DNA of 64,000 nt from Flectonema sp. DT1601 (GCA_964019425.1 OZ025858.1:496001-560000), one strand, 5' to 3'; shown: positions 1 through 11,428, counted from the stretch's first letter. Numbers and translations: made by a program. Notes: generated from the letters alone by a model not told the origin.

Positions 1-1844
1 GAAATAAATAATCGATCGAAAAAAAAAAAAACAAAAAAAAAAAAAAAAAAAAAAACCCGCTTTCCCTATTTTTTACTTTCTATTTTTAATCCCTTAGAAT
101 TGTTTTGCGTGTACTTTAAAAAAAAAAAAAAAAAAAACGACATGAATGTAAAATGGATGGTTTGGGATTCACCAACCCTTTTTTTTTTTTTTTTTTTTTT
201 TCGTGTATGTGTTCATTGGGGACGAAAAAAAAAAAAAAAAAAAAAAAAGAAACAATATAAGTGATTTTATTATTCGTTATGCAGTTGGCCCACTACCGCA
301 ATGAAAATAAATTATGACATCTCTCTCTGTTTTTGAATCTGTCCAGCGATTCTTTTTTTTTTCCCGCCCATGGATTCGCCTGTTCATTGTAATCAGGTTT
401 TTATATTTTGTGTGGCTATTTTGACAAAGGAAAAAAAAAAAAAAAAAACCCTCGTTCTGTGGCTTCTGCGAGTGCTGCTGCCATAAATGTTCCCCCAGAA
501 AAAAAAAAACGAAAAAAAAAAGATTGGTACGCGAATCGCAACGTGTACTTGTCCCTTTCTTTTCGAAAATAAAACAAAAAAGAAAACCAGACTGTTTGTT
601 TATTTGTCTTAGTAAAAAAAGCTGTCAAAAAAAAAAAAGAGTGTATCGTGTAGGTTTTGTTAAATTCTCTTCTTTAGGGCTATTTCTGAATACCTTTTTT
701 TTTTATCTACTGCAGCGAAATTAGACGAATTCCCACACACAAAGAAAAGAAAAAAAAGAAAAAAAAAGAAAAAAAAAAGAGTGATTTTAGTTATATCAGA
801 AACTCTTTTTTTTTCTTCTTTTTCTTCCCCCCTTTTCCTTTTTTTTTATATCCTTGCACGGGACAAGTTTTTTTTTCTTCTTCTTTTTTTTTTTTATTTT
901 TTATATATTTATGTGAAAGGATTGATTTTTTAAAAAAAAAAAAAAAAAAAGGAAAAGGAATGTTCTTGGCAACACCAATCACAAGTCCTGACAATGGTAG
1001 CCTAACTGGGCTCACCACTACTTGTAAGGCCAAGGCAGTCCGCACCAAAGCAGAAAGGAATCTTCGGCACATATGTACCTTTTCTGACTTTTGTCGATTC
1101 TTGTGTTCGATCAGAAGGGAACATCGCGTTAGGTTTGAGTACGAGATTTTCTCCGCTACGGGGAATACAAAATTTGATGACCGAAATCCTGACTGCTTCA
1201 TTTTATACAATATACACCTGCTTATGTTAACGTTGAGCAGACCATGAAAAATCGGTTCCGCTGTTGTGCTGTTTCGACAGAGGTGACCGTTGCGACCCAT
1301 TACCTGTATCTTGCGTCTCTTGTGTTTTTAGTGCATTCAATAACGTAGTTTCCGTATCGTTTCTCTCGACCTCCCCGTCTTTCAGAGGCCATCATATCAG
1401 TTTTTAAAAAAAAAAAAAAAAAAAGAGCGACAGAAGAATACAGAAAGAAAAAATAAAACAAAAAAAAATATTGAAAAAAAGAACAAACTGTACGAAGAGA
1501 GATATCAATGAGTTCACAAATGTGGAAATTTTCTTTTTTTTTTTAAAAAAAACATATCAATAATTGTATTTCCCTCCCTCTCATTTCAAGGATCACATAA
1601 AAAGATGAGATGGCAGTGTAGCAGATGGTTTTCTTATATTGCAACCAGGTTTGGCCAGTTTAGCAAGTTGCTTTCCATTTAATATTAGTATCAAGTTACC
1701 TCCCTCTCATTTCAAGGATCACATAAAAAGATGAGATGGCAGCGTATCAGATGTTCATTATATGTCTTTTGAATAACGAACGAACGGATTGTTATATTAT
1801 TCAACAACACATCCACACACAGAACGCGCGTCACAAACCACAAA
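1..1844. other. Gene-poor AT-rich spacer
   Basis: No gene can be supported here. The stretch is dominated by runs of A and of T, often 15-25 long and in both orientations, which make open frames rich in Lys or Phe with no protein-like composition. Positions 960-1380 are more complex in sequence and contain an open frame of 95 codons that I do not recognise; it could equally be untranslated. A 55-base direct repeat lies at 1573-1753. Confidence 0.6.
1573..1753. repeat. Pair of 55-bp direct repeats
   Basis: A 55-base unit at 1573-1627 recurs at 1699-1753 with two mismatches by eye. Each copy carries a short internal inverted repeat (CTCAT ... ATGAG). The pair lies just upstream of the small gene at 1845, so it might be leader or regulatory sequence, but no function can be assigned. 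Confidence 0.8.
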
Positions 1845-2135
1845 ATGACCGACTATGCTTCAAGGTATTTCACAGAGGAACTAAAGCTGCATGGAGATCC
1901 CTGGGTGATTATTAATAAAGGAATTATTGCAGGTAGTGATGATTTTGATATGCTGAGAGAGTTAGACAGCGAGTCAGACTCTCCAAAGTCTCAGAGCGTC
2001 GCTAGTGTTTTGTCAACAATGAGTGATCCGGGTAGGGAATTAAATAGTCTGGTGTCTGGAATCCTATTCAGTTCTATCATTGTTGCTGTGGCTGTATCGT
2101 GTAAGGCTCAACTTCAGCATCCTGCTTCTTTTTAA
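1845..2135 (+). CDS. Possible small tail-anchored membrane protein (96 aa)
   Basis: I do not recognise this gene. It encodes 96 residues with a mixed, protein-like composition, unlike the homopolymer-derived frames around it. The first two thirds are soluble and acidic; residues about 66-90 are hydrophobic (SGILFSSIIVAVAV) and could be a C-terminal membrane anchor. The ATG is preceded by an ACACAG acceptor-like AG about 24 bases upstream, the same arrangement as at the clear genes. It is short and stands alone, so it might be a chance frame or the first exon of a longer gene. Confidence 0.4.
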   Translation: MTDYASRYFTEELKLHGDPWVIINKGIIAGSDDFDMLRELDSESDSPKSQSVASVLSTMSDPGRELNSLVSGILFSSIIVAVAVSCKAQLQHPASF

Positions 2136-2741
2136 TTATCGGTTAGTAGGGCTCTTTTTTTTATGTTCTTTTTTTTTATTTGAACCTATCAAAAAAAAGG
2201 AACACATATTTTGATGTAAGTCTCGTACACGATAACAGGCTGGAGAAGAGGAGTAGAGCAATGCGCCTACCAAAAAAAAGTGATATTGGTGGGTCTTTAT
2301 AAATTTTTTTTTTTCCCTTTCAAATCTCAGCTTTGTAATTTCATCGCTGCCAACCATACCATGGTTTAATAGTATTTCTTTATTTATTTATTTTTTATTT
2401 TTTTTTAAAAAAAAACGCTAAAGCGTATCCTTTGCGACTACAAGTCTTGCCTTTTTTTTTTTTTTTTTTCCTTAAAAAAGTATATTTTTAATTTTTCTTA
2501 ATCCCATAGATGATTTTACGTTCCGCAGTAGTTTATTAACTGCAGTAGTGTTTTTCCTGTTCCTTATTATAACTAACCTTGTTTGGGATGTTCACTGCTG
2601 TCTGCGAATGTTTTTACTTTTTTATTTTTTTTTCATCGAAAACTGTTCAGGGAGAATTTCATTTTTATTTTTTCATTCATCACTTCTCAGTAAGTGGTGT
2701 GTGATTATAATTAAATTCTTACCCCTCCTTTATTTACATTT

Positions 2742-2773
<32 letters not shown>

Positions 2774-2930
2774 CCTTACCTTCCTTCTTGGGTAGGTTAA
2801 TTAGAGAGGATAGTCTTCATCGTGTGTGTTCTTGCCTTTGTTTGTTCTTAGTCAACGTTAGAGAGCAGCAAGTTTCTTGCCTTCTTCACTGCACGGTGTT
2901 AATGTGTAGCAAACTGCATGTGTTATATAT

Positions 2931-2963
<33 letters not shown>

Positions 2964-4584
2964 AAGTTTGCTTTTTAATTTCTGTTGTTTATAGTGCGTT
3001 GGGTCTTCCTTTTTTTTTGTTCCCCAGTTACAAAAAAAAAAAAAAAAAAAAAAAAAAGGAAAATCTGTTATTCTTCTTCGTCTATTTTTTTTGAAATAGT
3101 TACCCATCCTGTTGTGTTGCAACAACAAAACTTATCCATTTACCCCTCCCTTGTTGCTACAAATGACTTTGGTTGGCTTACTACTTTAAAAAAAAATCTG
3201 CTGTGAAAGCATCTATGTCTCACAAGTCTGTTGTTGGATACTTTTGGTGAACAACTTTGATTTTGGTCAGAACGTCAATTAAATCTCAGATGATGGATTG
3301 GGTCCTCTGTTGTTGCTGTGAGTTACCCTCCTGGAGCACTCATAATATACAGTAACGCTGGATTATATAACTAATTACAACTGGTTTTACAATTGTCGTT
3401 TTTTTGAGATATTATTTTTTCGTTTGTTGTTTAGTTCAATTTTTTTTCATTTTGCTTGACGACGACGGTTGATGGAGAGAAGAAAAAAAAAAAAAAAAAG
3501 ATCTGTTTTTTTCCTTATTACTTACCAATTTCTGTTATTTGTTATTTTTGAAAAAAAAAAAAAAAAAAAAAAAATACTTTGCACTCTGGCCTCAGTTTTA
3601 TTATTTTTATTGCTGCTTGTAAGCGGTTTCCCCTTCCCAGTTTTTTTAAGGAAAAAAAAAAAAAAAAAAAAAAATCATTGTTAATGTAGTGCACTGTCAG
3701 TGTCTTCGGCCCTAAAGAGGGAAACAAGAAATATTCCGAATGCACTGTCTCATTTTCCCTGAATAGAGTACTCCCCGCGTATCATTACGAAAATACTTAT
3801 CTTATTTCGGTAGATTGGTTCTTAGCCTTCTCGACTCTCTGGGATTTGAGTACTTCTTTAGTTTATTTTTTATTTTTGTTTGATTCTATATTTTAAAAGT
3901 AGTAATGTTTAACCCGTTGGGACTGGTATGATATTTATCAGTTGACCCACACTACGATTATTATTTATTTCTTTTTTTTTTGGGGGAAATATTTATGTTT
4001 TAGAGGCGTGTTCTCTCTCTTTTTGATGAAAATTGGTGTTATCGGCCGTCTCTGAACACTGTCTGCTCTCACGGGCGGTGGGCTTTGGTAGTTATTTGTT
4101 TCAGGTTATTCTACGTCTGTGAGAGTCTCACGGTTGGCTGGTAACTGTTACCCTTTTGAGCTATTCCTGATTTTTTTTTTTTTTTTGGCTACCTAGGCTT
4201 CGTAAATAAATGAAATAGATGTGATAATTTACAAGTGAATCACACACTGTATGTCGTATCTAGGTTTCGATGCCGAACCTGAATGACAAGACAGAAAAAA
4301 AAAAAAATAAAAAAACAAGAGAGACACGGAGTGTTTATCTACATTAACATTACTTTCAGTCAACTGTCTCGTATATATTTACTAAAATTGTTTATATTAT
4401 TTTTTTTTGAGTTATTCTCAAAACAGTAAGTTCCCCCGTCGTGGTGGTGTCATTTTTTTTTTTTTTTTTTTTTTTTTTTTGTGTGTTTTTTTTCTGTTGC
4501 TAACAAAAATAATTTATGATCTATCCCAGTCAGGCGAGTCTTATACTTGTAGCGAAGTAGTAAAAGAGAGAGTACTCGTTGATA

Positions 4585-4620
<36 letters not shown>

Positions 4621-4954
4621 TGATATGATTGGCTCGTAATGACAGCACGCGACACCTCTACTGGTGGTATTGAGATCCAGATGTTTTATTCCTTCTTCCC
4701 CCCCTCCTTTTTTTTTTTCTTTCTCCACACAGGCTTTCCGAAGCCGCGACCCACCTGAATTGTTTTTTTTTTTTTTTAAATTATTTTATTGTTCTTTCCC
4801 CCTTAAAATATGTCAGAAATAATAGTTTACAATTTCAGATGGTTTTTTTTTTTTTTTTTTTTTTTTTCCCTATTGGTGTGAATTATAATGTATAAAGACA
4901 AGTGATTTAACAGATTCTTTAAATACACATCAGCACACCACTCCTTGACATGAG
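2136..4954. other. Long spacer without a supported gene
   Basis: The stretch holds many A and T runs (several above 20) and no frame with convincing protein composition on either strand. A repeat at 4036-4141 is shared with 63800-63901 and is listed separately. The last bases form the leader of the carrier gene, with an acceptor-like CAG at 4931-4933. Confidence 0.6.
4036..4141 (+). repeat. Dispersed repeat, copy 1 (partner at 63800)
   Basis: About 105 bases here match 63800-63901 closely, with a few substitutions and small gaps. The best-conserved half runs from GGGCGGTGGG to TCTCACGGTT and contains a perfect 5-bp stem (GTGAG-AGT-CTCAC). Both copies are in the same orientation and lie in gene-free sequence. 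It could be a non-coding RNA gene family, a short mobile element or an array-boundary element; I cannot match it to tRNA, 5S, SL RNA or a spliceosomal RNA by eye. Confidence 0.75.
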
Positions 4955-5749
4955 ATGAAATGGTGGGCAGCCAGTCTGGCTGGTGGCATCAGTGGGGGTG
5001 TTGAGGCTCTGTTAACATATCCCGCAGAGTTTTCAAAGACTAGAATGCAACTATCAGACACAAAGGGACCAGGCATGATTCAACTTCTTAAAGAAACTGC
5101 AAAAGTTGATGGTATGAAAGGATGGTATCGCGGAGTTGGAATCGTCGTCTGTGGAGGAATTCCCAAACACGGGTTTCGATTTGGTGTTCACGACAGTTAC
5201 GTCACATATATGGGTCAAGGAAAGCCTTGGGTTGGTTTTACAGGAGGTCTACTTGGTGGGATTGCTGCATCACTCTTCGTGATTATTCCTCAAGAAACTA
5301 TTAAAACAACGATGATCTACAACAAGACAACAACCATTCAAACTCTACAACACTTATACAACTCCGGAGGTATCACTTCATTCTATAAAGGAGTGCTACC
5401 AACAGTAACAAAGAATGGACTGAACACTGCAATAAGAATTCCCCTACAGGGATTCCTAAAGGGAAACTGTCCGTCACAGAAATCACTGACAGCAGACACA
5501 CTGTTACATAGTGTAACAGGTATCTTGTCTGGTTGGGTTTCAGTTCTGTTTACGCAACCTTTTGATACCATAAAAACAAAAGTTCAACGAACTGGAAGAG
5601 TATCCTTAACACAAACAGTCACATCAACTTACAGAGACGGTGGGGTCTCAATGTTCTACACAGGAACAATACCTCGACTCGTTAGAGTCACACCTGAGAA
5701 TGCCATTTTGTTTGCAGTCTTTCCCGTCGTTAAGAAAGCATTGGAGTGA
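4955..5749 (+). CDS. Mitochondrial tricarboxylate (citrate) carrier, SLC25A1-like
   Basis: This encodes a 264-residue inner-membrane carrier of the SLC25 family, the usual compact size once a presequence is absent. Three repeats are visible, each with its signature: YPAEFSKTR (Pro23), IPQETIKTT (Pro112) and QPFDTIKTK (Pro202). The matrix-loop sequence GWYRG and the stretches GGIPKHGFRFG and GTIPRLVRV match citrate carriers better than other subfamilies. By family knowledge it would exchange citrate or another tricarboxylate for malate across the inner membrane. The start at 4955 is overlapped by an ATG at 4950 that would give a two-codon upstream frame (ATGAGATGA), so slight leaky scanning is likely. 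Substrate identity is inferred from similarity only. Confidence 0.85.
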   Translation: MKWWAASLAGGISGGVEALLTYPAEFSKTRMQLSDTKGPGMIQLLKETAKVDGMKGWYRGVGIVVCGGIPKHGFRFGVHDSYVTYMGQGKPWVGFTGGLLGGIAASLFVIIPQETIKTTMIYNKTTTIQTLQHLYNSGGITSFYKGVLPTVTKNGLNTAIRIPLQGFLKGNCPSQKSLTADTLLHSVTGILSGWVSVLFTQPFDTIKTKVQRTGRVSLTQTVTSTYRDGGVSMFYTGTIPRLVRVTPENAILFAVFPVVKKALE

Positions 5750-6038
5750 CAGCAGCTGGTCTATCAAGATATTTCTTATTCAAAAATTCTTTTTTTTTTT
5801 GTCGAAAGAATTGCCGTACTTGCCATCACAAGTGACAGCAATTCAACGCTACGCCACTCAACTCTGTTTTACCTCACGTTTTTTTGTATTCAAAATGAGT
5901 ATTCTTTTTAAACAGTTTCCCACACGATGGATACCTATGAGAGAACATTTCACGGAACGTATTTTTTACTTAATCACATTAAAAAAAAAAAAAAAAAACT
6001 ATTTTTACCAACACAGGATTTATTTTTGTTATTTTTAA

Positions 6039-7166
6039 ATGAATCCTTATGTTGATCATCCTGTGTTGAAGAAACCTCCTGGAGACTTGTTGAAAAAGAT
6101 TCAATCTGCTCAACGAAAATGCATCGCTGGATCGACAGAACAAATAAAAACATCAAAACATAAGAAAGAGATGATGAGTTATAAAGATTCTGGTCTTAGA
6201 TTCTTTTTTAAAATTAAAGGAACGTTATTTCAAAATTCTTGGAGGTCAGTAATATGTGCGATGGTGATGGCAGCAGTCCTAACAGTCTTAAACGAATGGA
6301 TCGACACCGTAGAGTTTAGTGACAAGCCTCACACTTTTACTATCATTCCAGTTGGTTTCCTACTCGTATTTAGAAGTAATTTATCTTATGCTCGTTGGTG
6401 GGAAGGTAGATGTATGATTGGTATGTTGGTATTCGCCTGTAGGAATATCGGAATTAAAAGTGGCTCGTTAATAAGAGGACCGAGTATATTAATAACTCAA
6501 CACACCGAAACAATCTTCAGACTTTCATTGGCGATGATGGTGTCTGTTAGACATAGCGTTCAAAAAGCTAGTAGTGAAGAAGAGGGGTTATCTGATGAAG
6601 GAAAAAAAGCCTTCAAAGAACTAAAGCTTTGGGAACTCAGTCACTTTCTCACTCCTTCAGAACGTTCAATATTAGCGACCATGCCAACGGTACCTCCTCC
6701 TATGATTATAAATAAATTACTGTATCAGGAGGTCACTGCTCCCACTGTAGGTGATGTTTGCATTAAATATAAATGGCCAACAGCAGTAGATGACGTTAAC
6801 CGTCACGTTCAAGAAACATTATTTACTTGGCAGGCGATGATGAAAATTGTTCAAACACCGATGCCGTTTCCGTACGCTCATTCTCTTGAAATATTTTTAG
6901 CGATTTGGGTTTTTTCAGTTCCACTTCCTCTCCTGGACTCGTCTGTAGATCTTGGATGGGCTACTGTTCCGATCACGGGAGCTATTGCAGTTTTACTTTT
7001 TGGAATTAATAATGTCGGAGCTGAGATTGAGGACCCTTTTGGAAATGATAGGAATGATTTTGATATGGTCGCCTTTCAAATTGGTGTTCAAAATGAGTTG
7101 GCTGGTCTCTGTGGAAAACCAGTTTGGTCCGTCGACGATAACATCGACGACGATACGAAGAAATGA
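6039..7166 (+). CDS. Bestrophin-family anion channel, copy 1
   Basis: This encodes 375 residues of the bestrophin/UPF0187 family, membrane channels for chloride and other anions. Family hallmarks are visible: FRSNLSYARWWEGR near residues 110-123, and the segment LGWATVPITGAIAVLLFGINNVGAEIEDPFG split over residues about 306-336, where the family carries its GIxxxGxEIExPFG motif near the last helix. Two or three hydrophobic segments flank these. The length agrees with the microbial/plastid type rather than the longer animal type. An AG at 6015-6016 after a T-rich tract lies 22 bases before the ATG. The gene is followed by a paralogue at 7903, and the two share blocks almost identical at DNA level. 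Confidence 0.88.
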   Translation: MNPYVDHPVLKKPPGDLLKKIQSAQRKCIAGSTEQIKTSKHKKEMMSYKDSGLRFFFKIKGTLFQNSWRSVICAMVMAAVLTVLNEWIDTVEFSDKPHTFTIIPVGFLLVFRSNLSYARWWEGRCMIGMLVFACRNIGIKSGSLIRGPSILITQHTETIFRLSLAMMVSVRHSVQKASSEEEGLSDEGKKAFKELKLWELSHFLTPSERSILATMPTVPPPMIINKLLYQEVTAPTVGDVCIKYKWPTAVDDVNRHVQETLFTWQAMMKIVQTPMPFPYAHSLEIFLAIWVFSVPLPLLDSSVDLGWATVPITGAIAVLLFGINNVGAEIEDPFGNDRNDFDMVAFQIGVQNELAGLCGKPVWSVDDNIDDDTKK

Positions 7167-7615
7167 TTCCTATTGTGAAAATACAACTGACACATCCATC
7201 ATGTCTTTTATTGGCTAAGAAAAGGGGGAATGGTCTGAAGAAAAGTTTTTTATTTATTTTATTTGTTGATAAACCCAAAACGCTAATATACAAACTTTTC
7301 TTCTTGACCCGTAACTTTTCACTCAAAAAAAAAAAAAGGTGTTGTTCTTATTAAAATCTGTTTCATCAAAATGAACGAAAAAAGAATAGTTATTAATTAA
7401 GGGGTTGATTATCCCTCGATTTTAAAATTTAATTCGTCTTTTATGTCTCTGATGAATTAAAATGTATATTTTTTTTTTTCTTTCTTATTGTCATTTCCAC
7501 ATAGCTCTAATTACACTTTTTTTCATTATTATTATTATTAATATTAATATTCTCTTCTCTCTTTTAAGATATATTTTTTTTTTTTTTTTTGAGTATGTTT
7601 TATTTTATTTCCCTT

Positions 7616-7662
7616 TCTTCTTCCAGCTATCTATTTCAAATAAAACAATAATCAAAACAAAT
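7616..7662 (+). repeat. Duplicate of the leader of bestrophin copy 2
   Basis: The stretch CTTCTTCCAGCTATCTATTT and the A-rich bases after it repeat the leader of the second bestrophin gene at 7856-7905. The duplicated part includes the acceptor-like AG and ends near the place where a start codon would lie, but no bestrophin coding sequence follows. It is probably a relic of the duplication that gave rise to the tandem pair. Confidence 0.6.
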
Positions 7663-7745
7663 CCAATCCATATAAAACACTGTTACGGTAACATAAGCAA
7701 GTAGCGCTCAACTATGTTCACGCGTGGCCTCCAGTGGTATTATTT

Positions 7746-7831
7746 ATTTATTTGCAAGTCATTTACCTACGCTGCCGATGACATGACAGTCAAGATTGTC
7801 AGGAGAAATTGTTGTTTCTTTTGAGCCTTGA
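7746..7831 (+). repeat. Dispersed repeat shared with 13172-13245
   Basis: The segment from TTTATTTGCA through ACGCTGCCG, GATTGTC and GGAGAAATTGTTGTT to TTTTGAG recurs at 13172-13245 with small gaps. It contains an inverted repeat around GACAGTC/GATTGTC. One copy lies upstream of the second bestrophin gene and the other behind the nucleotidyltransferase-fold gene. Function unknown. Confidence 0.7.
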
Positions 7832-7902
7832 TACCACGGTTTCAAATTACCATTTTCTTCTTCTAGCTATCTATTTCAAAAAAAAAAAATAATAATAAAA
7901 AT

Positions 7903-9024
7903 ATGTCTAATCCGTATGAGAAACACCCAACTCTGAGTAAGCCTCCAAAACATTTATTAAACAAAATTGAGTACACTCAAAGTAAATGTGTGGCGGGTAC
8001 TCCAGAGCAAATTAGAACTTCAAAAAATAAGAAAAACTTGTTGGAATACAAAGACGCGGGTCTCAGATTCTTTTTTAAAATTAGAGGAACTTTATTTCAA
8101 AATTCTTGGAGATCAGTTTTATGTGCGATGGTGATGGCAGCCGTATTGGCGCTCATTCATGAGTTCGTTGAGGAAATTAAATTTAGCGACAAGCCTCACA
8201 CTTTTACTATCATTCCAGTTGGTTTCCTACTCGTATTTAGAAGTAATTTATCTTATGCTCGTTGGTGGGAAGGTAGATGTATGATTGGTATGTTGGTATT
8301 CGCCTGTAGAAACGTTGGTGTCAAGAGCAGTTCACTCGTACGAGGACCCACTCAACTGATCGCTCAACACAGTGAAACCGTATTCAGGTTATCCATCGCT
8401 ATGATGGTTGCCATCAGACATAGCGTTCAAAAGGCGAGTAGTGAAGAAGAAAGTTTAAGCGATGAAGGAAAACAAGCTTTCAAAGACCTAAAGACATGGG
8501 AACTCAGTCACTTTCTCACTGATGAGGAGCTTAAGTCTCTTTCATCGGCAGGAGTACCTCCTCCAATGATGATTAATAAAATGCTTTATCAAGCAGTGAC
8601 TGCTCCCACTGTAGGTGATGTCAGTATTCGTTACAAATGGCCAACAGCAGTAGATGACGTTAACCGTCACGTTCAAGAAACATTATTTACTTGGCAGGCG
8701 ATGATGAAAATTGTTCAAACACCGATGCCGTTTCCGTACGCTCATTCTCTTGAAATATTTTTAGCGATTTGGGTTTTTTCAGTTCCACTTCCTCTCCTTG
8801 ACTCGTCGGTAGATCTTGGATGGGCTACTGTTCCGATCACGGGAGCTATTGCAGTTTTACTTTTTGGAATTAATAATGTCGGAGCTGAGATTGAGGACCC
8901 TTTTGGAAATGATAGGAATGATTTTGATATGGTCGCCTTTCAAATTGGTGTTCAAAATGAGTTGGCTGGTTTCGCTGGGAAACCCATCTGGGCACCAATT
9001 GAAAACAACAACGTGAGTGATTAG
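7903..9024 (+). CDS. Bestrophin-family anion channel, copy 2
   Basis: This 373-residue paralogue of the gene at 6039 has the same bestrophin hallmarks (SYARWWEGR, GINNVGAEIEDPFG). The N-terminus, the 430-560 nt middle and the last residues differ clearly from copy 1, whereas 8188-8309 and 8635-8970 match 6321-6442 and 6771-7106 with none and two differences by eye. Such uneven identity points to gene conversion of the pore-forming parts while the regulatory ends diverge. The leader has a TTCTTCTTCTAG acceptor-like site 37 bases before the ATG. Bestrophins assemble as pentamers, so the two products may mix; that is inference. Confidence 0.88.
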   Translation: MSNPYEKHPTLSKPPKHLLNKIEYTQSKCVAGTPEQIRTSKNKKNLLEYKDAGLRFFFKIRGTLFQNSWRSVLCAMVMAAVLALIHEFVEEIKFSDKPHTFTIIPVGFLLVFRSNLSYARWWEGRCMIGMLVFACRNVGVKSSSLVRGPTQLIAQHSETVFRLSIAMMVAIRHSVQKASSEEESLSDEGKQAFKDLKTWELSHFLTDEELKSLSSAGVPPPMMINKMLYQAVTAPTVGDVSIRYKWPTAVDDVNRHVQETLFTWQAMMKIVQTPMPFPYAHSLEIFLAIWVFSVPLPLLDSSVDLGWATVPITGAIAVLLFGINNVGAEIEDPFGNDRNDFDMVAFQIGVQNELAGFAGKPIWAPIENNNVSD

Positions 9025-10893
9025 ATTATTGGTTTCTAATAATACGAAGTTGTCTTGTTGTTTATATGTTTGGAAAAAAGAGGAAAAAAAAAAAAAAAAA
9101 AAACTAGTGCAAAGCCACAATCGTCCATTAGCATATCGCCCTTGTGACACATGCGGTCACGCTTATAGTTACATGTTTATGATTAATGGTTTTTTAATAG
9201 CGTAGCCCCACCTATTTATTGGTTATTAAAGTGGTTTTAAAAAAAAAAAAAAAACAACTTTTTCATCTGAAGGGGAGTAGGAGTAGATAGAAACCAGATT
9301 AGCTAACAATACCTAAGGTTTCAGTAGTTATTTTTGTGGAGTAATTTTGTTTTCTTCACCTTTTTCTCTATATAAGCTTATATTTTACCCCCCCTTCCCT
9401 CATTTACGGCCAACTGTATCGTTGATGCCATCCGTGTATTTATGTTTTTTTATAAATACGCTCAAAACAGCTTTCTCTATGTGGTTGCTGCACCAACCAA
9501 GACAATCGAATTACCGTACCGTTAGTAGACGCGGTTCACTTACCATTCCTTATAGCGAGTTGGAAAGGTAAACCTACCAAGTTAACATGTTTATCAAATT
9601 TTTTCTTATCTGTTCTTGATTCTTCTTTTTTTTTTGCGAAATTTATTTTTTAGCTTAATTTTTCCCCCTTGATTTATTTATCCAAGTCCCCCCTCTTTTT
9701 TTTTTTTTTTTTTTTTTTTTTGTTGTTGCCGTAGGAAGAATGTAGAATCCGACACGAATAGCCCAACAAGTTACTTGTGCGGGGGCATCACAAAAAAAAA
9801 AAAAAAAAACTAATAAATGAATAGCGTACCTGTAGTCTCCTTTTTTTGTTCTACGAGTGAATAGAGAACTGTGGCAGCGTGACTTATTTATTGGAGTGAG
9901 CTTCCGTTTCTTCTCTCTCTCTCTCTCTGATACCTGTGTAGCAATGTATACCGGCTTGATCTTTGGTGGTCATTTAATTCCAAGTATTGGAAGCGAGTGT
10001 TTTCACAAACGATAAATAGCTGTGTTCTGTGTGCGTTGTCAGCTTGTTTTTCCCCTCTCCCCCCCCCTCTCTTCTTTTTCTGTCGAACCGTTTTTTATTA
10101 TGAACATGAAACTAAAAGTAACTACATTTCAGTCCTGCAAACTGGAATGACTCAGTCTCAACATTTGACTGACTTACTTCTACACTATAACTGATGAGAG
10201 AGAGAATAGAGGTAAAGAGGTATATGGATTACTCTCGAAAACCTAAATAGTTACTTTATTATGCTAAGTTGTGCATCACCCTTAGTTCACTGTATCTAAA
10301 TACTAACTGTTAAATTAGCTATTATGTTTATGATACAACACAGTTGTAGTTTTTACAAAATCGAGCATACATCCCCCTCCCTACCCTCTCTTCTTTTTTG
10401 TTTTCCTGTCAAACCGATTTTTCTAAAAACGCTGGTAAGATCTTATGAGTCTGCGGGCTGGGAGCTTTTCTCGACTTAATCATCTCTGAAAATGATCGTT
10501 GGTTTGCTGTATTAGCGATGCTCAGTACGCGATGTGTTGGACTTCCTTATCTATCTAACGACCTTTTGATTTGTTTTTGTTTGTTCATTTGACACCAAGA
10601 ATGAAAAAAAAAAAAAAAAAAAAAAGTCCACGATGTTGCATGAGGGGAGCTTGCAACGATATCGAGTCTTTTTTTTTGTAATATTTTTTTAATCAAATAA
10701 AAAAAAAAATGAAAAAAGAACGGAAAGGCAATAACCAGCTGAAGGCTGCTTGTTGCGATTGATCATGTGCTGAGGTCCCCTTTTTTGGGGTTAATTTAGT
10801 CTGTTCATCATGTCCTCCGCTTCTTTTAGAAGAAACAAAAAAAAAAGAAATAAAAAAAAAATTGTAAACAATGCCTATCATATCTCTGTGTTG

Positions 10894-10933
<40 letters not shown>

Positions 10934-10986
10934 CATTCAAACAACTCGGAGTAGTGAACACTACTTTGAGAAAGATTTGTTTTATG

Positions 10987-11019
<33 letters not shown>

Positions 11020-11099
11020 TGTATTAAGTCTTTAATTAGCGAGTGTGTTAGTTTTATATTTAATAATTCCCTTATGCAGTTTATTACTAATGAAATGCA
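9025..11099. other. Spacer, no supported gene
   Basis: About 2 kb with long A and T runs, a CT microsatellite near 9913-9928 and no convincing coding frame. Short open frames at 9347-9571 and 9997-10194 have no recognisable features and I leave them out. The right end runs into the duplicated piece of the next gene. Confidence 0.55.
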
Positions 11100-11246
11100 G
11101 TGGTCCTCTACATAAGTTTATGTATGGAAACATACAAAAAGGATGTGAAATGATGCCGACAGTCATCCCTCGAGAGGTTGCTGTTTGTGGAACTCATTCA
11201 GGTCATTCTGTTGTTGAGAACGATGAATTTAAAAATAATAATTTTA
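11100..11246 (+). pseudogene. Truncated duplicate of the 5' part of the gene at 11429
   Basis: About 147 bases here repeat 11493-11639, the part of the next gene that codes for roughly residues 22-70 (PLHKFMYGNIQKG onward). Only a handful of differences are seen, so the copy is recent. It lacks the true start and everything after residue 70, and runs into unrelated AT-rich sequence, so it cannot make the product. It is a relic of a tandem duplication. Confidence 0.75.
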
Positions 11247-11428
11247 ATTACCATCTACCATACTTGTACCCCTTTAAAAGGGGAATTAAAAATTAAAGCA
11301 GAAATAAAGGGCTTTCCCACCTCTTATTTCCCCTTTATTTTGATCCCCTTTTCGAATCGATTTCAATCTACTCCTATTGTGTGATATTTATTTCGCAAAG
11401 TTTTACAACACAACACTCATTTCACAAA

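Noticed and set aside
416-1300. Minus-strand open frames of 70 and 169 codons at the left end
   Set aside because: They consist largely of Lys or Phe stretches from A/T runs and lack any domain-like segment.
5640-6038. A 132-codon + strand frame overlapping the end of the carrier gene
   Set aside because: It begins inside the carrier in another frame and continues through spacer with A/T runs.
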